A stretch of DNA of 64,000 bases from Micropterix aruncella (taxonomy: Eukaryota > Arthropoda > Insecta > Lepidoptera > Micropterigidae), in NCBI GenBank assembly GCA_944548615.1, contig OX155955.1:8064728-8128727 (forward strand). The letters are read 5' to 3'. Position 1 is the stretch's first letter, and each line of letters starts with the position of its first letter. The notes beneath the pieces were generated by a model. It did not search any database. It worked only from the letters and a program-made list of their open reading frames with translations, and was not told the origin of the DNA. Below, in pieces: positions 20,656-33,906 of this stretch. Made by a program: the position numbers and the translations under genes.

Positions 20656-23050
20656 TTATTTATTTATTTATTTATAACGTACAAGAACAAAAAAATACAA
20701 GGACATGCATACTGTTGTACATGAGGAATAATTAAGAACAAACATTATAATAGCGAAAAACATAGCTCTATGGATATAAATATGCTAGCATATCCGAATG
20801 AGGCGAAATCGCACAACCAACTAGACCTAGAAGGTCTGTCTCTGGCTGTGCTGTGTTATACCAACTGTATTTTTGTAACTCGCGAACTGACGAAGGTGAT
20901 CAATTTTAAATATTTCTAAATCTAACCAATGTGTTGTTTACACAAATTAAAGTAAAATTTAAAGTAGAAAAAATATATATATATATATATGTATGCAATT
21001 AAGGGCTAAAAATAAAGTAAACTTTACATTATATACAATAAATTTAAGTGGAAAATAAGTAATAATATATACAAATATATGAATAAACACTACATTCTAG
21101 TATATATGTTTAAGAAAATGATATGTAATATTGCACAATTTTACAAATACGTATTTTTTTTAAATATTCACCCTACAGTATTAATAAGGTCTTTAGTTTT
21201 TGAACACCCAATATCTAGAAGCCAGTTTTTTACTTTACCTTTAAAAGTTACATAATTTTTCACGTTTTTCGTGGTTTCACATAGTGAGTTATAAACTTTC
21301 GGGGCGATAAAAAAACATTGTCTTCGGGCAAATGTGCTTTTAACCTTTGGAATTGTGAAAAATTCCTTACCAGCATTTCTCGTTAAGTACAATTGTTGAC
21401 TTCTTGCTCTGTACTCTTTAGTTTTGTGAAAGCTTACAAGGCACTGCTTAATAAATAGCTGGCAGATATCCAAAACCTTAAACTCCGCAAAGAGGTGGTT
21501 TGAACTGTACCGAGGAGGCTTTTTGTTTATGACTCTTATTAGTAACTTTTGTGCTTTTAATAGTCGGTCCATTGTTGTTTTTGTACATGAGCCCCACGCT
21601 ATAATTCCATGCACCCATATACTTTGACCAAGAGCCATATACACCATTCGCAGTGTTTCTTTACTCAGTACATTCCTAAGTTCGCGGAACACGTACAGTA
21701 ATTTCCTTGTTCGCGCCGTAAGCGATTTTATTTGGAATTCCCAATTTAGTTTGGAATCTATTTCTATGCCTAAATATCTAATTTTTTTTTCAATGTTTAT
21801 ATGCTCACATTTGCAATTATTCTGGGTTGAAGATACACTGCAGTTAAATTGGTGAATTTTTAAGGGTAATACGTTGGAGGTTAGGTTGGGTCTGAGTGAA
21901 AATGCTAGGTACTTCGTCTTCGAGATATTGAGTGTCAATATATGTCGATCAAGCCATGTTTTAATACTGTTCAGGGAGCATTGCGCGTCTGTAAACGCTT
22001 CATCCCAAGTATCTGCCTCAATTATGACAGCGGTGTCATCTGCAAATGAGATTATGGCTCCTTTACCTTCAAGTGTCATATCACATAAATCGTTGACATA
22101 CATCAGAAAGAGTAAAGGACCCAATACGCTGCCCTGCGGCACCCCATATAAAACATTATGTTTATTACTTTCCTGATCCCCTATCGCAGTGATCTGTGAC
22201 CTGTTTGTAAGAAAACTTTCGAGCCACTCGTTAGCTTTACCAGAAATACCAAAAAGGTGAAGCTTTCTTATTAGGATTGTGTGAGAGACTGTATCAAAGG
22301 CTTTTGACAGGTCGAGGAAAATACCAAGTACTTTTTTCTTTTCGTCAAGTTTTTTGGCAATAAGTTCTGTAACCGAACTTATGGCCTCGTTTGCTCCCCG
22401 ACCTTGTCTAAAGCCATATTGATTGTTTGATAGTAAGTTCGCAGATTCCAGGTGGTGCATAAGCCTAGATTTGGCCACTTTCTCGATCACTTTTGATACT
22501 ACACTCAACAGGGAGATCGGGCGATAAATACTAATGTCTTCCTCGTCCCCAGATTTAAATATTGGAGTAACTCTGGCATATTTTAAACACTCCGGGAAAA
22601 TTCCGCTTTCGAAGCTCCTGTTTATGATGTGCGTAAGAGGGCCAGAAATAAAGCTAGGCACCGTTTTAAGCATGGCCACTTGAATTCCATCTTGACCCGG
22701 GGCCGAATCGTCCTTGAGGTCACTTAATATTAGACAGACTTCTTTGATATCGACTGGAGTGAATTCAAAATTAAATGAAGTTTGGCTATTGGCTCGTACA
22801 TTAAAATTATCAGCTAGCGCGGACTCAGTTGTTTTAAGGTTTGACAATATATTTACGGCCAGGTTTTGTCCAATGTTACTAAAAAAGTCGTTTGTGTAAT
22901 TGAGAATTTCTGCAGGATGTTCCTCTACGTGTTTTATATCCCCTTTAATATTGATAGATGTTATTTTGTGACGCTGAGTTTTACCATATGCAATTTCTTT
23001 TATAATACTCCAAGTTTTTTTTTGATCGCCATTTACTTTTACATTTACAT
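20656..23050 (-). mobile_element. 5'-truncated CR1/Jockey-group LINE, young copy
   Basis: The 3' end is a (TTTA)n run at 20652-20672 (AAATA tail on the minus strand). It is followed by a 3' UTR nearly identical to 44403-44910 and by an open ORF2. Similarity to the copy at 44.4 kb stops near 23040-23050, marking the 5' truncation. No target duplication was recognised. Apparent identity to the other copy is very high, roughly in the upper nineties by eye. Confidence 0.88.
21168..23045 (-). CDS. LINE reverse transcriptase (ORF2 C-terminal two thirds, open)
   Basis: The frame is open from the truncation point near 23045 to the stop at 21168. The first ATG, 22847, is internal and gives 559 aa, so it is not the native start. 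RT motifs are intact: APGQDG, FLDLSKAFDTVSH (motif A with catalytic Asp, about residues 176-188 from 22847), GVPQGSVLGPLLFLMYVND (motif B), and SFADDTAVI (motif C, FADD, complement of about 22034-22050). A C-terminal segment typical of the group follows (YMALGQSIWVHGIIAWGS). The N-terminal APE-like endonuclease and ORF1 are missing, so the copy cannot move alone. The 45-kb copy shows what the missing part looks like. Confidence 0.85.
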   Translation of the reverse strand, partial: NVKVNGDQKKTWSIIKEIAYGKTQRHKITSINIKGDIKHVEEHPAEILNYTNDFFSNIGQNLAVNILSNLKTTESALADNFNVRANSQTSFNFEFTPVDIKEVCLILSDLKDDSAPGQDGIQVAMLKTVPSFISGPLTHIINRSFESGIFPECLKYARVTPIFKSGDEEDISIYRPISLLSVVSKVIEKVAKSRLMHHLESANLLSNNQYGFRQGRGANEAISSVTELIAKKLDEKKKVLGIFLDLSKAFDTVSHTILIRKLHLFGISGKANEWLESFLTNRSQITAIGDQESNKHNVLYGVPQGSVLGPLLFLMYVNDLCDMTLEGKGAIISFADDTAVIIEADTWDEAFTDAQCSLNSIKTWLDRHILTLNISKTKYLAFSLRPNLTSNVLPLKIHQFNCSVSSTQNNCKCEHINIEKKIRYLGIEIDSKLNWEFQIKSLTARTRKLLYVFRELRNVLSKETLRMVYMALGQSIWVHGIIAWGSCTKTTMDRLLKAQKLLIRVINKKPPRYSSNHLFAEFKVLDICQLFIKQCLVSFHKTKEYRARSQQLYLTRNAGKEFFTIPKVKSTFARRQCFFIAPKVYNSLCETTKNVKNYVTFKGKVKNWLLDIGCSKTKDLINTVG

Positions 23051-23358
23051 TTATGCCTGCATTAAATTCAGAAAACTTGTTTTCCTAGGTTGCTGTAGAA
23101 AAATATGCCTTATGTTCCATCAATTTATACAAAATCTAATGAATCAAATTTGACAAAACTTGACATGTATGTTATTTACATCTCTTTATCAGTTTTACGT
23201 ATCAAAAACGTCCTATTAAAAAATGATACCTACAAACCAACCGTCAAGCAAAAATGTGCAGTTTTATTGAAATATAACACCTTTATAAATTAACTGCCGT
23301 ATCCATACCAACGTACGTGATACGTCCGCTATATTTTCATATTGAAAATGTAAAAGAA
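23051..23358. other. no gene recognised
   Basis: AT-rich flank between the LINE truncation and the TA microsatellite. Confidence 0.4.
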
Positions 23359-24739
<1,381 letters not shown>

Positions 24740-25345
24740 TGTAGTGTCTCGCTAGAACCTAGCCCATATATCAAACAATTAGCAACATTTTTGCAGCATG
24801 AAAATGTTTTCAATATCAGCAGCCTTACCCCATAACCGAATACCATACGACAAAATGCTATAAAAGTAGCTGAAGTAAACTAATCGGGCTGTTTCCAAGT
24901 CGGTCAGTTGCCTGATTTTTAAATTAGATACAAGAGGATTATACTGTAATTTAGAGTTTATAGATAACCTTAGAAAATAACACAAAAATTTTAGTCTATT
25001 TTTTCTGATGCTAAATTTGTTTCCACCACAATTTATTATCACTGGGAGAGCAAATTAAATGGATTACATTTTATTAGAATAGAAAAATAAATTCTAACTG
25101 CGAACCTATCTAAAGTAAGAGACAGTGCGGCGTTTACGTCGTGTAATTTACATATGATTTTTCCGAGCAATTAAAAAAATAAGAAGGTCTTATCTGCAGA
25201 GAAGTTCTTATCTGCTAAAATAAGGAGGTCTTACCTGCAAAAAAGAACCATATCTGAATATTTTGTATTTTATATGGCAGATCGTTAATAATAAGAAATA
25301 AAAATAAACCAAAAATCGATTCCTGTGGAACACCGTTTTTTTATA
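24740..25345 (-). pseudogene. decayed LINE reverse transcriptase
   Basis: On the minus strand, 25334-25270 reads GVPQESIFGLFLFLIINDLP, a decayed RT motif B (normally [25 protein letters not shown]). Further down, 25042-24779 encodes ETARLVYFSYFYSILSYGIR, then LWGKAADIENIFMLQKCC, the C-terminal region shared by Jockey-group LINEs. The segment between them, where FADD would be expected, is lost or too diverged to read, and frames are shifted. This is an old dead copy, different in sequence from the 20.6-kb family. Confidence 0.7.
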
Positions 25346-25899
25346 AAAAGAGCTAAAATTTACCTGAGGCTTTTTCATTCTTTTCAATATGGAAAGTGTT
25401 TAATATTTCAATTCATTATACTATGAAACAACCTTTTATTTGAAATAGGCAATTTATTGGATAACACACAACAAAAAAAGAAAAAGTTGGTACACAAGCT
25501 TAGTGTTCAAAAATATTCCCAAGAAAAACTTCCAAATTTTCAAACTTACAGCGATGATCTCTAAATATCTCGATATATGTTACGGCCGACAGTAGGGCAT
25601 TTAAATGTCGAAACATCTTGGCTACTGACCCCATCCGTATGCCATTCGTGAGGGAGAATGACTCTACCAAGGCTCCGTAATGTCTTCCGCGTCCGTAGTT
25701 ATCCGTCATGAAGAAACCAACTTGGACCAGAATAGCGCGCTATCCACTCTTCCATTTCATATTCCCACAAATGGAGAGAGTTGTATTTACCACACACACA
25801 CACCACACCGCGAATAAAAAAATACGCAAATTGGAAATATTCCGAATCGCTTGGGTTTTATACTTTCTCTAGCGTTATTGTATATATCTCTTCGTGGGG
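25346..25899. other. no gene recognised; possible decayed coding region
   Basis: A 69-aa minus-strand ORF at 25500-25709 lies in a less AT-rich stretch but has no recognisable motif. A short CA run is at 25791-25803. Confidence 0.3.
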
Positions 25900-26185
25900 G
25901 TTCGTTAGTGTGTGACTCATGAACCCGAGCAACCCAAATAATGAGCTCTTGAGCTCGACCACGCATGGCTTGACATATATTTATAATCGAATTTAATGCC
26001 GAGGTCGGTCAACTCCGTCAAACGATGGATTTGACTCCCTAACAGTAACTAGTCATGAGTGAGTGGAGCCACCGACCTACTGAATGTCGGTGGGTAGGGT
26101 TGGTTGTAAGAGATTATCATATGACAATAAACCCGCCCATTGTGACATTTCACAATAAAGAGTATAAACAAACAAACAAACTATT
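25900..26185 (+). repeat. 3' end of a retroelement with AAAC tail
   Basis: GC-richer sequence ending in a hairpin attgtga-cattt-cacaat (26139-26156) overlapping AATAAA at 26154-26159, then (AAAC)n at 26166-26181. This order (structured 3' end, polyadenylation signal, simple repeat tail) is typical of non-LTR or SINE 3' ends. The family is not identified. Confidence 0.5.
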
Positions 26186-26934
26186 TTTTTAAATTGTAAA
26201 AAGTAATTAACAATTATATTTATAACAAAATATATAGAATTTTTAAAAATAATTTCACCTGCTAAAATGCCTATAGGTAAAAATCACACAGTGAAAATAA
26301 AAACGAATAGTCAGGAATAGAATAGTCAAATTAGAAATAATACAAATATAAAATTACAACAATAAAAATAGGGCAATAGAAACAGTCAAGGCAAATTTTG
26401 ATGTAATAATCCATCTCCCATTATAAAAATGGTTGAATCAAGTAAATTTGTATATGATGTAGTCAATAACTCGAAAAACATTTGTAATAAAAATATTCAT
26501 GAAGGATTACAAAAATCAATTATGCCAAAGTCGTTCAAAGAACAAATTCGGTTCTTATAAGAATATCCTGGACATTTATACTGAACATTCTGCTGACGAT
26601 TTCTGAGATAGTCGGCGAATTGTAATGAAATGTCTTGAGTTGTCAACGAACAGCCTTTCTTTCTAACGTACATAACGTAATCTAGACCAAAATATGTAGA
26701 TGGATGCACGCCTTAATTTCTTATGTGGATGAAATATGAATGGATTCATTTTCCGTATTTATGTTTCGTTACGAATGGGGGGAGGACATATAATAGTATA
26801 AACGATCTAGATAAAACATTGATTTATTAACTTTCACCATTTTAGGTACAATACCTTATGAACATAACGTATTAATTGCAAGATAAGCGATAAATTTTAT
26901 TTATTTATATGTATATTTTTTGTTACAGTATGTT
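26186..26934. other. no recognised gene; one unassigned ORF
   Basis: AT-rich. The minus-strand ORF at 26497-26709 (70 aa, five cysteines, MHPSTYFGLDYVMYVRKKGC...) reads like a real protein fragment, but I do not recognise it and no splice or start context supports it. Confidence 0.25.
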
Positions 26935-27121
26935 AGGGTGGGAAGATAAGGGGTACTTGATTGTAATATTGGAGTCCTGTCCACCCTAGAACGGGCTAGT
27001 CCCAGTTGGGTGACAGAAACAAATAAGCAAAAGGTTAAGGTTTTGCCATTCGGTTCCTGTTATTTTTATAAGCTAATCAATGTTTCATAGTAATTAATTC
27101 TTAAATAAAATAAAATAAATT
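26935..27121 (+). repeat. LINE-type 3' tail repeat, plus orientation
   Basis: Matches 18246-18445 in reverse complement (cctgtccaccctagaacgg shared) and ends in an aaataaaataaaata tail. It is a very short 5'-truncated copy. Confidence 0.65.
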
Positions 27122-27139
27122 TTAATTTGCAAAAACAAA

Positions 27140-28514
27140 AGTTCACAAGGTTTGTCAAGGTGAGTAGACAGATCGATGATTTTGTTGTAGAAGGGGATAG
27201 TTAAGTCTGGGGTACCACAAGGGAGTATACTAGGACCAACTCTTTTTTTAATTTATGTGAACGATCTTCCATCAGCGGTTACTAATTCTGAGGTCATTCT
27301 ATTCGCTGACGACACCAGCATAAGTTATGCCGACCAGGATTTAGATCGAGTATAATAATTATTGACACATTGAATAAAGAGCTAGTGCAACTAAACGACT
27401 GGTTGGAGTGCAATAACCTTGCTCTAAATGCCTCAAAGACTGTTTCAATGATACATTCTGGTTCCAAAAAGACTTCTCCGAATATTCCGGCACTAAAAAT
27501 TGGGATGCACAAGGTAAGCAATGTTGATACGCACAAATTCCTGGGTGTCGTAATAGACGATAAGTTAAGGTGGACCCCGCATGCCGAAATATTAAGTGAC
27601 AAGCTTTCTAGAGCATGCTTTTTACTGCGTCAGATGTTCAAAATTATCAGTAAAACAGACGACAGATGCATATATTTCGCCTACTTTTAGTCGCACCTAC
27701 GTTACGGCATCTCATTCTGGGCTCAGTGTACCATGGAATTTAGGCAGCATATTTTATCCCTGCAGAAACGCGCAAAAAGAATTCTAAATAACATGGACAG
27801 CTTTCAATCGTGTCGTGGATCATTCAGGAATCAAAATATACTCACCCTGCCATCACTATATTTATTTGAGTGCATCAAACTAGTAGCTAAAGACATATCT
27901 AAATTTAAGAAACCTGTAGAAGTACATAATCACTTGACTAGGTCGAGGAACAATCTACTATTACCTCGTCCGAACTTAGAAATTTTACGCAGAGACCCTA
28001 ACTACGTGGGAATGTCCTTTTTTAATAAACTTCCACAAAACCTAAAAGACCTAATATGTAGGGAAAAGAAAATATTAGTTTTCTATTCGGAAGTCAGAAA
28101 GCTACTAATTTATAAGGAAATATATGACATAAATGAATTTTAATTATATTTTAATTTTAATAACCTTTAATAATCGTTTTAATGACAAAAATGAATTTTA
28201 ATAATTAATAATAATGAATTTTAATAATAATCTTCTAGACTATAAATACCACTTGTTCAAGTATGCGTATATAATCTAACAAACATGACTTCCATCTATA
28301 TTTTTTATCTACAAATTGAACTCTGTCTCTATCGTTATTAATTTATATCTGTATATGACGTGTATAATTTACGAAGTAAACTTTAGAACTGAACGGAAAT
28401 GAAATCACGAAGGAATTAAATTGTAAATAATATTAAATGTACCTAAAACCTAGTTTTAGTTTCGACAATCTGTAAAGATTTTTTGAAATAAATGAATTGA
28501 ATTGAATTGAATTG
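27140..28514 (+). pseudogene. CR1/Jockey-group LINE reverse transcriptase fragment and 3' UTR
   Basis: The sequence begins inside RT, just before motif [21 protein letters not shown] at about 27206-27265. VILFADDTS (motif C) follows at about 27292-27318. The thumb/connection region continues at 27370-27690 (LNDWLECNNLALNASKTVSM, then HKFLGVVIDDKLRW). A stop at 27688-27690 interrupts it; the frame then resumes as SHLRYGISFW and continues from about 27733 to the TAA at 28141-28143. A frameshift also lies near 27345-27360. The 3' UTR ends with a (GAATT)n tail at 28488-28514, a microsatellite-type end rather than poly(A). Everything upstream of motif B is missing. Confidence 0.85.
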
Positions 28515-29200
28515 GGAGGCAGCCTGAATGCAGTAATGAAAAATAGTAAATTAGAAAAGTAAAATAAAGTACTTAATATTAAATGTATCCGACACAATAA
28601 TTACGTACTCTTAATTTTAGTAAGCACGATACTAAATTCAGGGTGGACTACCTGAATTTATGCGACATTTAAAGTAATATTTTTTTTTGTCATTGCTTTC
28701 CAAATCCAATAGATATATAAAATATAAAAATATATAAAAAATATATAAAATATATTATAAAAAATATATAAAAATATATTAATTAATAAATTGCAATCAA
28801 ACATGCACGATCAGCTTATAATATGATATTTCTAATGCCGAGTATAGTCAGTTCAAAATAACTGTTTGCACTTGTACTTATTCTCACTTGTACTTATTCA
28901 TACCAACTTAACTGTCTCAACTTCAAATATCGTACGAGTAAATTTGTTAAATACGTGGACACCTATCAACATAATGTATTTTTTTTCCTATGTTCCTCCT
29001 TCCTTTCCTGGTCCCTCCCTTCCTATCCTCTTTCTTTTCTCGTTTTTTTTTCTGTCTCTTATCATTTAGATAATCTTGATGTTAACATTTAGTGGAAAAT
29101 TGTCTCTGGTGTAATTTTTATATCTATCTTGTTTGGCTACTTACTTTTATACACTGTTATTTTCCTGAATAAAAGAAAATAACTGTTAAAATATTATAAA
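28515..29200. other. no gene recognised; A/T low-complexity tract
   Basis: Positions 28700-28790 consist of degenerate (ATATATAAAA)n. The plus ORF at 28866-29069 has a T/C-rich low-complexity end and is not credible. Confidence 0.45.
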
Positions 29201-30986
29201 ATATTTAACAACGGATTTTCCGCGTGCAGTTGGTGAGTTTGGTAGTTCGGTCTGGATAACGACAGGTGCAAAACACTTCCGTTATGATGTCGGAAACACG
29301 GTGATTCGAAAATATCACATGATTATGGTAAATTGAATACACGTATTCCAAAATTTTAAGTGGCTAGTGTAATGATATAAAATCGAACGCCTCCTGTCAA
29401 ATAGAATACATAATATCTAAACCAAACCATGCCAAGTAAGTACACCTATTGCCATCTATACGCAGCAACGGGAAGGCAAGGTGAATGATCTTCAAAGCGT
29501 AAAAGTAGTAATTAGTCGATTCATTCATTATCCCAAAATTTAAATCAATTTCAAAACGTGTAGCGACATCTAGCGGGAAAAAAAGCGAGAAATGTTACCG
29601 TCGATAAGCAGAGAACTGTAAGAAAATTTTACTGACGTGTCGGCAAGAATATAAAATATATTAAAATAAGATTAAAACTCAATAAAACAATAAAACGTTT
29701 ATATATTCGTTAAAAATGAAGCGTAATAGCAATAAACCACTAAATAAAATAAAACTAAATAGGCTTTAGAGAAAAATCAAGGAAAAATCGATGATTAACA
29801 AAACGCCGAAATCACATACAAAAATGGGTCTTCAAAAGATGCATGATAGAAACACAGGATATTTAGAAAGATTTCAGCGACGACACGCACTATAGACGTA
29901 GTATAGAATAAGCACTATCTTCTGAAACGAAAGTAGAACCTGAAAACAGAATAAATTGTTAGCAATCGATTTAAATATCGCACGGAACGAATTCGCAGCC
30001 AGCTGAAACTGACAGTTCATATAATGATTAAATTGTCGTACTTTTAACAAGAAAAATCGCCACTATAGACGATAATACTAATTACAGCCTATATAGATAG
30101 AACACACAGTAGATAGACCTACTAGAATAAAGCCAATGAAATAAGCTATTTTATGAAGCAGAGCATATATTCCTTACGATAGTTTACAGGGAGAATTTAA
30201 TGTTTGAAATTAAATAAATGACGATTTGACAGAAAAATAAATCGGAATTATCCACGGCAGGAGGGTGTTGCCATGTTTTGACATCAAATAGAGTCGGAAT
30301 ATCGTACAGGTTTTGATCACTAGAGGCGCTGTAGTTCAGAAATAAGGGAGGTTTTGAGGTGGACCACTAATAAAAAACAGACGAGCGTCTTAAAGAGCGT
30401 CTCTTCATATTTGGCGGGAAAGTTTTGGAGGAAAGCCATATCCCAAAAAGCAGACGATAATACAAATATTAGAGTATACAGAAAGAAGAAGCCATTTAAA
30501 AAGGTCATAGGTGACATATTTTTAAAGGAAACGGATGAGTAATTTCGATGTGAAAAATTGTTTTCAAATTGGGTCACTGAAAAACCTACTAACGCCGAAT
30601 AAATTTTTATAAAAACCATATAGGGTTATAGTAGAAAAAAAATGAATAATAATAGCCGTAATAGTTAATGAAATAGACATACTTTTTGGAAAAATATACA
30701 CGTACCTTTAGAAGCACATAGCGCCGCGAGGAGGCAACATAAAATTAATATATATGCAGAAATTAGATGCAGATTACAAGGGAAAAATAAGGAAATCAGC
30801 TCAAATGAGTGAATTAAAGAAATAAGAGTGCAAAAATAGCTCGATGTGCACGAAATGGTACGGAACCCCAATGTGGAAAAACGATAGTTGGTAACCAGAA
30901 AGAAAAAGCATGATGGCCGCGTTATTTTGCATAGGAAGGGGTGAAAAGCACATCTAAAAATGGAGAAATTGCCGTATTTTGAAGGG

Positions 30987-31024
30987 TATAAAAAGGCGGT
31001 GGGCGATGCCAAAATCAATTCAGT
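30987..31024 (+). promoter_or_regulatory. candidate TATA/initiator core promoter
   Basis: TATAAAAAG at 30987-30995 is followed after about 33 bases by tcagtt (31020-31025), close to the insect initiator TCAGTY at nearly the expected spacing. No ORF of note follows directly; the next is an unrecognised 87-aa frame at 31425-31688. Confidence 0.4.
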
Positions 31025-31108
31025 TTACCAGGAGAACCACCGCGTAATAACCTCGTCACCCAAACGTCGAAAAAGTGCCGGAAAATGTAAAAGTTCAAGT
31101 TAAAACGA

Positions 31109-31141
31109 GGGAATGTGGGCAGAAATGCTGTCCACATTCCC
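31109..31141. repeat. perfect 10-bp-arm hairpin
   Basis: gggaatgtgg (31109-31118) and ccacattccc (31132-31141) pair around a 13-base loop. It lies about 85 bases downstream of the candidate initiator, so it would sit in the leader of any transcript made there. Confidence 0.6.
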
Positions 31142-31201
31142 ATAAAAATCATGTAGAATCTAAGTGAAGTTTTTTTAACACGTATTTATTTTATTAGAAG
31201 C

Positions 31202-31440
31202 GGTACATCAAATAATTGGCGGGAAAGCTAACAAAATTAAACAGTGCTAAAAATTCGACGAGAAATCGACGTAAAAACAGTAAAAAACCCTCTATAAGCG
31301 ACGCCACGTACATCAAATAATTGGCGGGAAAGCAAACAAAATTAAACAGTGCTAAGATTCGTCGAGAGATCGACTTAAAGACAGTAAAAAACACATTTAT
31401 ATAGACGCCACGTACATCAAATATTTGGCGGGAAAACATA
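31202..31440 (+). repeat. tandem repeat, about 105-bp unit, with E2F-like motifs
   Basis: Two complete units and the start of a third, each opening with gtacatcaaata and the motif (T/A)TTGGCGGGAAA (31215-31226, 31320-31331, 31424-31435), continuing with aaattaaacagtgctaa, an Arg-codon-like cg-rich bit and cagtaaaaaac. The period is 105 then 104 bp. TTTGGCGGGAAA is the textbook E2F site; another perfect copy lies at 30410-30421. Confidence 0.7.
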
Positions 31441-31750
31441 AGTATGCAGAATCAAACAGTAGCAAGATAGAAGAAAAATTAAAGATATTCCTTTTAAATA
31501 AACATTCACGAGGAGATCATATAAGTAATATCAAGACAGACATTCGGAATAGACTTCGCATCACGAAGACAACGTACAATCAAATTTCGTCTTTCGACAG
31601 AACGGGGTTGAAAACAATCGTACTAGACGGCCGCCCGACATCCCTACGAGGCAGCTGTCAAAATTATTTTGAAAAAAACAGTTTTTAGTTGTTATGTGTT
31701 TAGTTGTTAAGAAGTGTATAAAGGTGTTATGTTAGTGTAAGGTATGTGTT

Positions 31751-33906
31751 AATTGGATTGGATGGCAGCTTAAAACGAGTAAGATTGTTCAAATTAATAT
31801 AATTGCGTTATAATTGCGTTATAACCGCCGAAGCTGGCCATACTATAAAACTGTTATAGTTGATATTTTTTTAATATATTATGCAAATATGTATGTTGTC
31901 ATAAGTATGAATAACAAATGCGTCTTATACTGTTTCGCGCTATAATTGAAATAGAAAGCCAATACCATCTGCTTGCCGTACTGTCCGCTACTACATTGTT
32001 AGCGTGAACCTTCTTAGAAGGCTAGTACTTGATTGAGACTGCAGGCCGTCAATAAACGACGAAGCCTCATTGATTGAGATACTTGAAACTGCCTGGTTTC
32101 ACGTGAGACAAAGTCCGTGAACCAGCGTAGCGATAAATTTAGTAAGAAATGTATATACGTATGTCGTAATTGATTCGACATACCCATTAATTTAGGATAT
32201 GATAAGTTTTTTTGTGCTATATTGCGTATTGTCATATTATCATGTTATTGTTATTTAATGCAAAGCTACAAAAAGAGCCATATATGTATATGAACTGTAT
32301 CAACTAAAAATTTTATTTTACAATATATCGAATATTTTGCCGGAAAAAGTGTTCATATTTTTTTAATCAAAAGAATACCATACCTGAGAATACAAATAGA
32401 CTGAGCTAAATCGTAATTAGAAATTGATTCGATAGATCAGATGCAGCACTAACGGATGAACGAACGCAGTAATGGAGTAAGCGGGATTGGCGCCTTTACT
32501 ATAAATTTATCTCGTTATCCAATATATAAAAAAAATAACTCCTGAGTTCACAACGCCCTGACGGAAGACTGTAGCATCCGTCAGTGTGATAAATAGTGCA
32601 TCGACAAATCAAACGATGTCAGATATTCAGTAATGATCAACAGCGTACTTATAAGGACATGTTAAAAAAACCCAGCTGATTGGAGCAATCGTCAACTGAT
32701 ATTGAGAAAGTGACTTAAAACTGTTAGCATACATTGATCTGGAAGTATTTAACTATAGAACACCTTTGATAATCCACCATATAAGAATTGTGTCATAGAA
32801 CATCAAAAATCAATTTTATTCTTCGGAATGAGATCTTAAAAGTGTATGTTACAAGCCGATCCTAATTTATAAACCTCAAATTGATTCAAACTATCTAAAA
32901 CCAAGTGCATAAGAGTCTAACAAATTGGTCTAGACACATAGAATACTCCTTATTATTCTTCTTCTTCTTTTGGAGAATACATTTTAGTCAGGACAGGAGA
33001 ATTTCATATATGAGGGAGATCGTACAAGAGAAAACAGGGCTATTCACTTGAAATCTCTATTCTCTGCATACTTTGAATATCTTTATACATATATTAGCAT
33101 CATCCTCTTCCTTTAGTCACTCCTCCGTTCAATTTTATCTTCTTCATCAAGCGCTTATCGCTGATGACACATCGCGCGCACGTTTAAATAAGTAGTAATA
33201 AAATAAGTAAAAAATAAACGCTACAAAATGGCTTGCCCAAAGTGGGGCCGATCATGATCATTGCGAGATATTGTCATCTGACATCTTACATCTTACAAAT
33301 TAAATTAAAAATTAATAAATTAAAAAATAAATTCTCTACAATTGCTACACTAGGTAGTATTTCTTGACAACATATTTATGTGTTCTTATATTGTCCACCG
33401 GTTTGCAGAAAAACAACGATGTTTATTCCAATTTAATAAAATTAAATTATGAGAGCGGGGAGAAAACCCGTCACGTCGGTGGGTTTGAAAGGCTTTCGTT
33501 TTTAAGAGGGAATGAGATGGAAATTGGTTTATTGAGAATATATGGGGTGTTTGTAACGGTCGGGTTTCCTACAAAGAGTAGGGTACAACAGACTGAACAA
33601 GAAATTGATGTTTTATATACATGAATATTTTTTTTTTCGATTTCGGAGATGTCTCTTAACAGAGATTATTCCAGACTACAACTGAGTTAAAAACCATCGT
33701 TTTTGACCTGATTATTTTCTCAGTAACAAAATCTCAAATCAAAAAGAGGTTGTAAAAGATTTTCAAGTCAATTTTTTTGTATGCCGTAATAAAAATATTG
33801 TTAATGAAATACACGTTTTTTTTTTTATACATATCACTTTTTTTGAGATTGGTATGTACAGAATCAGCTCGTGAAGAAATGACCGACCATCCCTAACGCA
33901 CCGTAT
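31751..33906. other. no gene recognised
   Basis: AT-rich DNA. The ORFs at 32014-32235 and 33364-33624 have no family features. A short CTT run is at 32956-32969. Confidence 0.4.

Larger units (their letters stand above)
29201..31750 (+). other. A-rich block of unknown nature with promoter-like and tandem-repeat structure
   Basis: For about 2.5 kb the plus strand is unusually A-rich and purine-rich. It contains an E2F-like motif (30410-30421), a TATA/initiator arrangement (30987-31024), a hairpin (31109-31141) and tandem repeats (31202-31440). No polymerase, protease, integrase or transposase motif was found. The base skew and promoter are reminiscent of an LTR-retroelement regulatory region, but no second LTR was seen. 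Left unclassified. Confidence 0.3.

Noticed and set aside
21874..22176. 100-aa plus-strand ORF, repeated at 45620-45922
   Set aside because: It is the antisense shadow of the LINE RT in both copies; its repetition follows from the LINE, not from selection.
31202..31440. A CRISPR array
   Set aside because: Only two to three units of about 105 bp with no separate spacers, in eukaryotic DNA.
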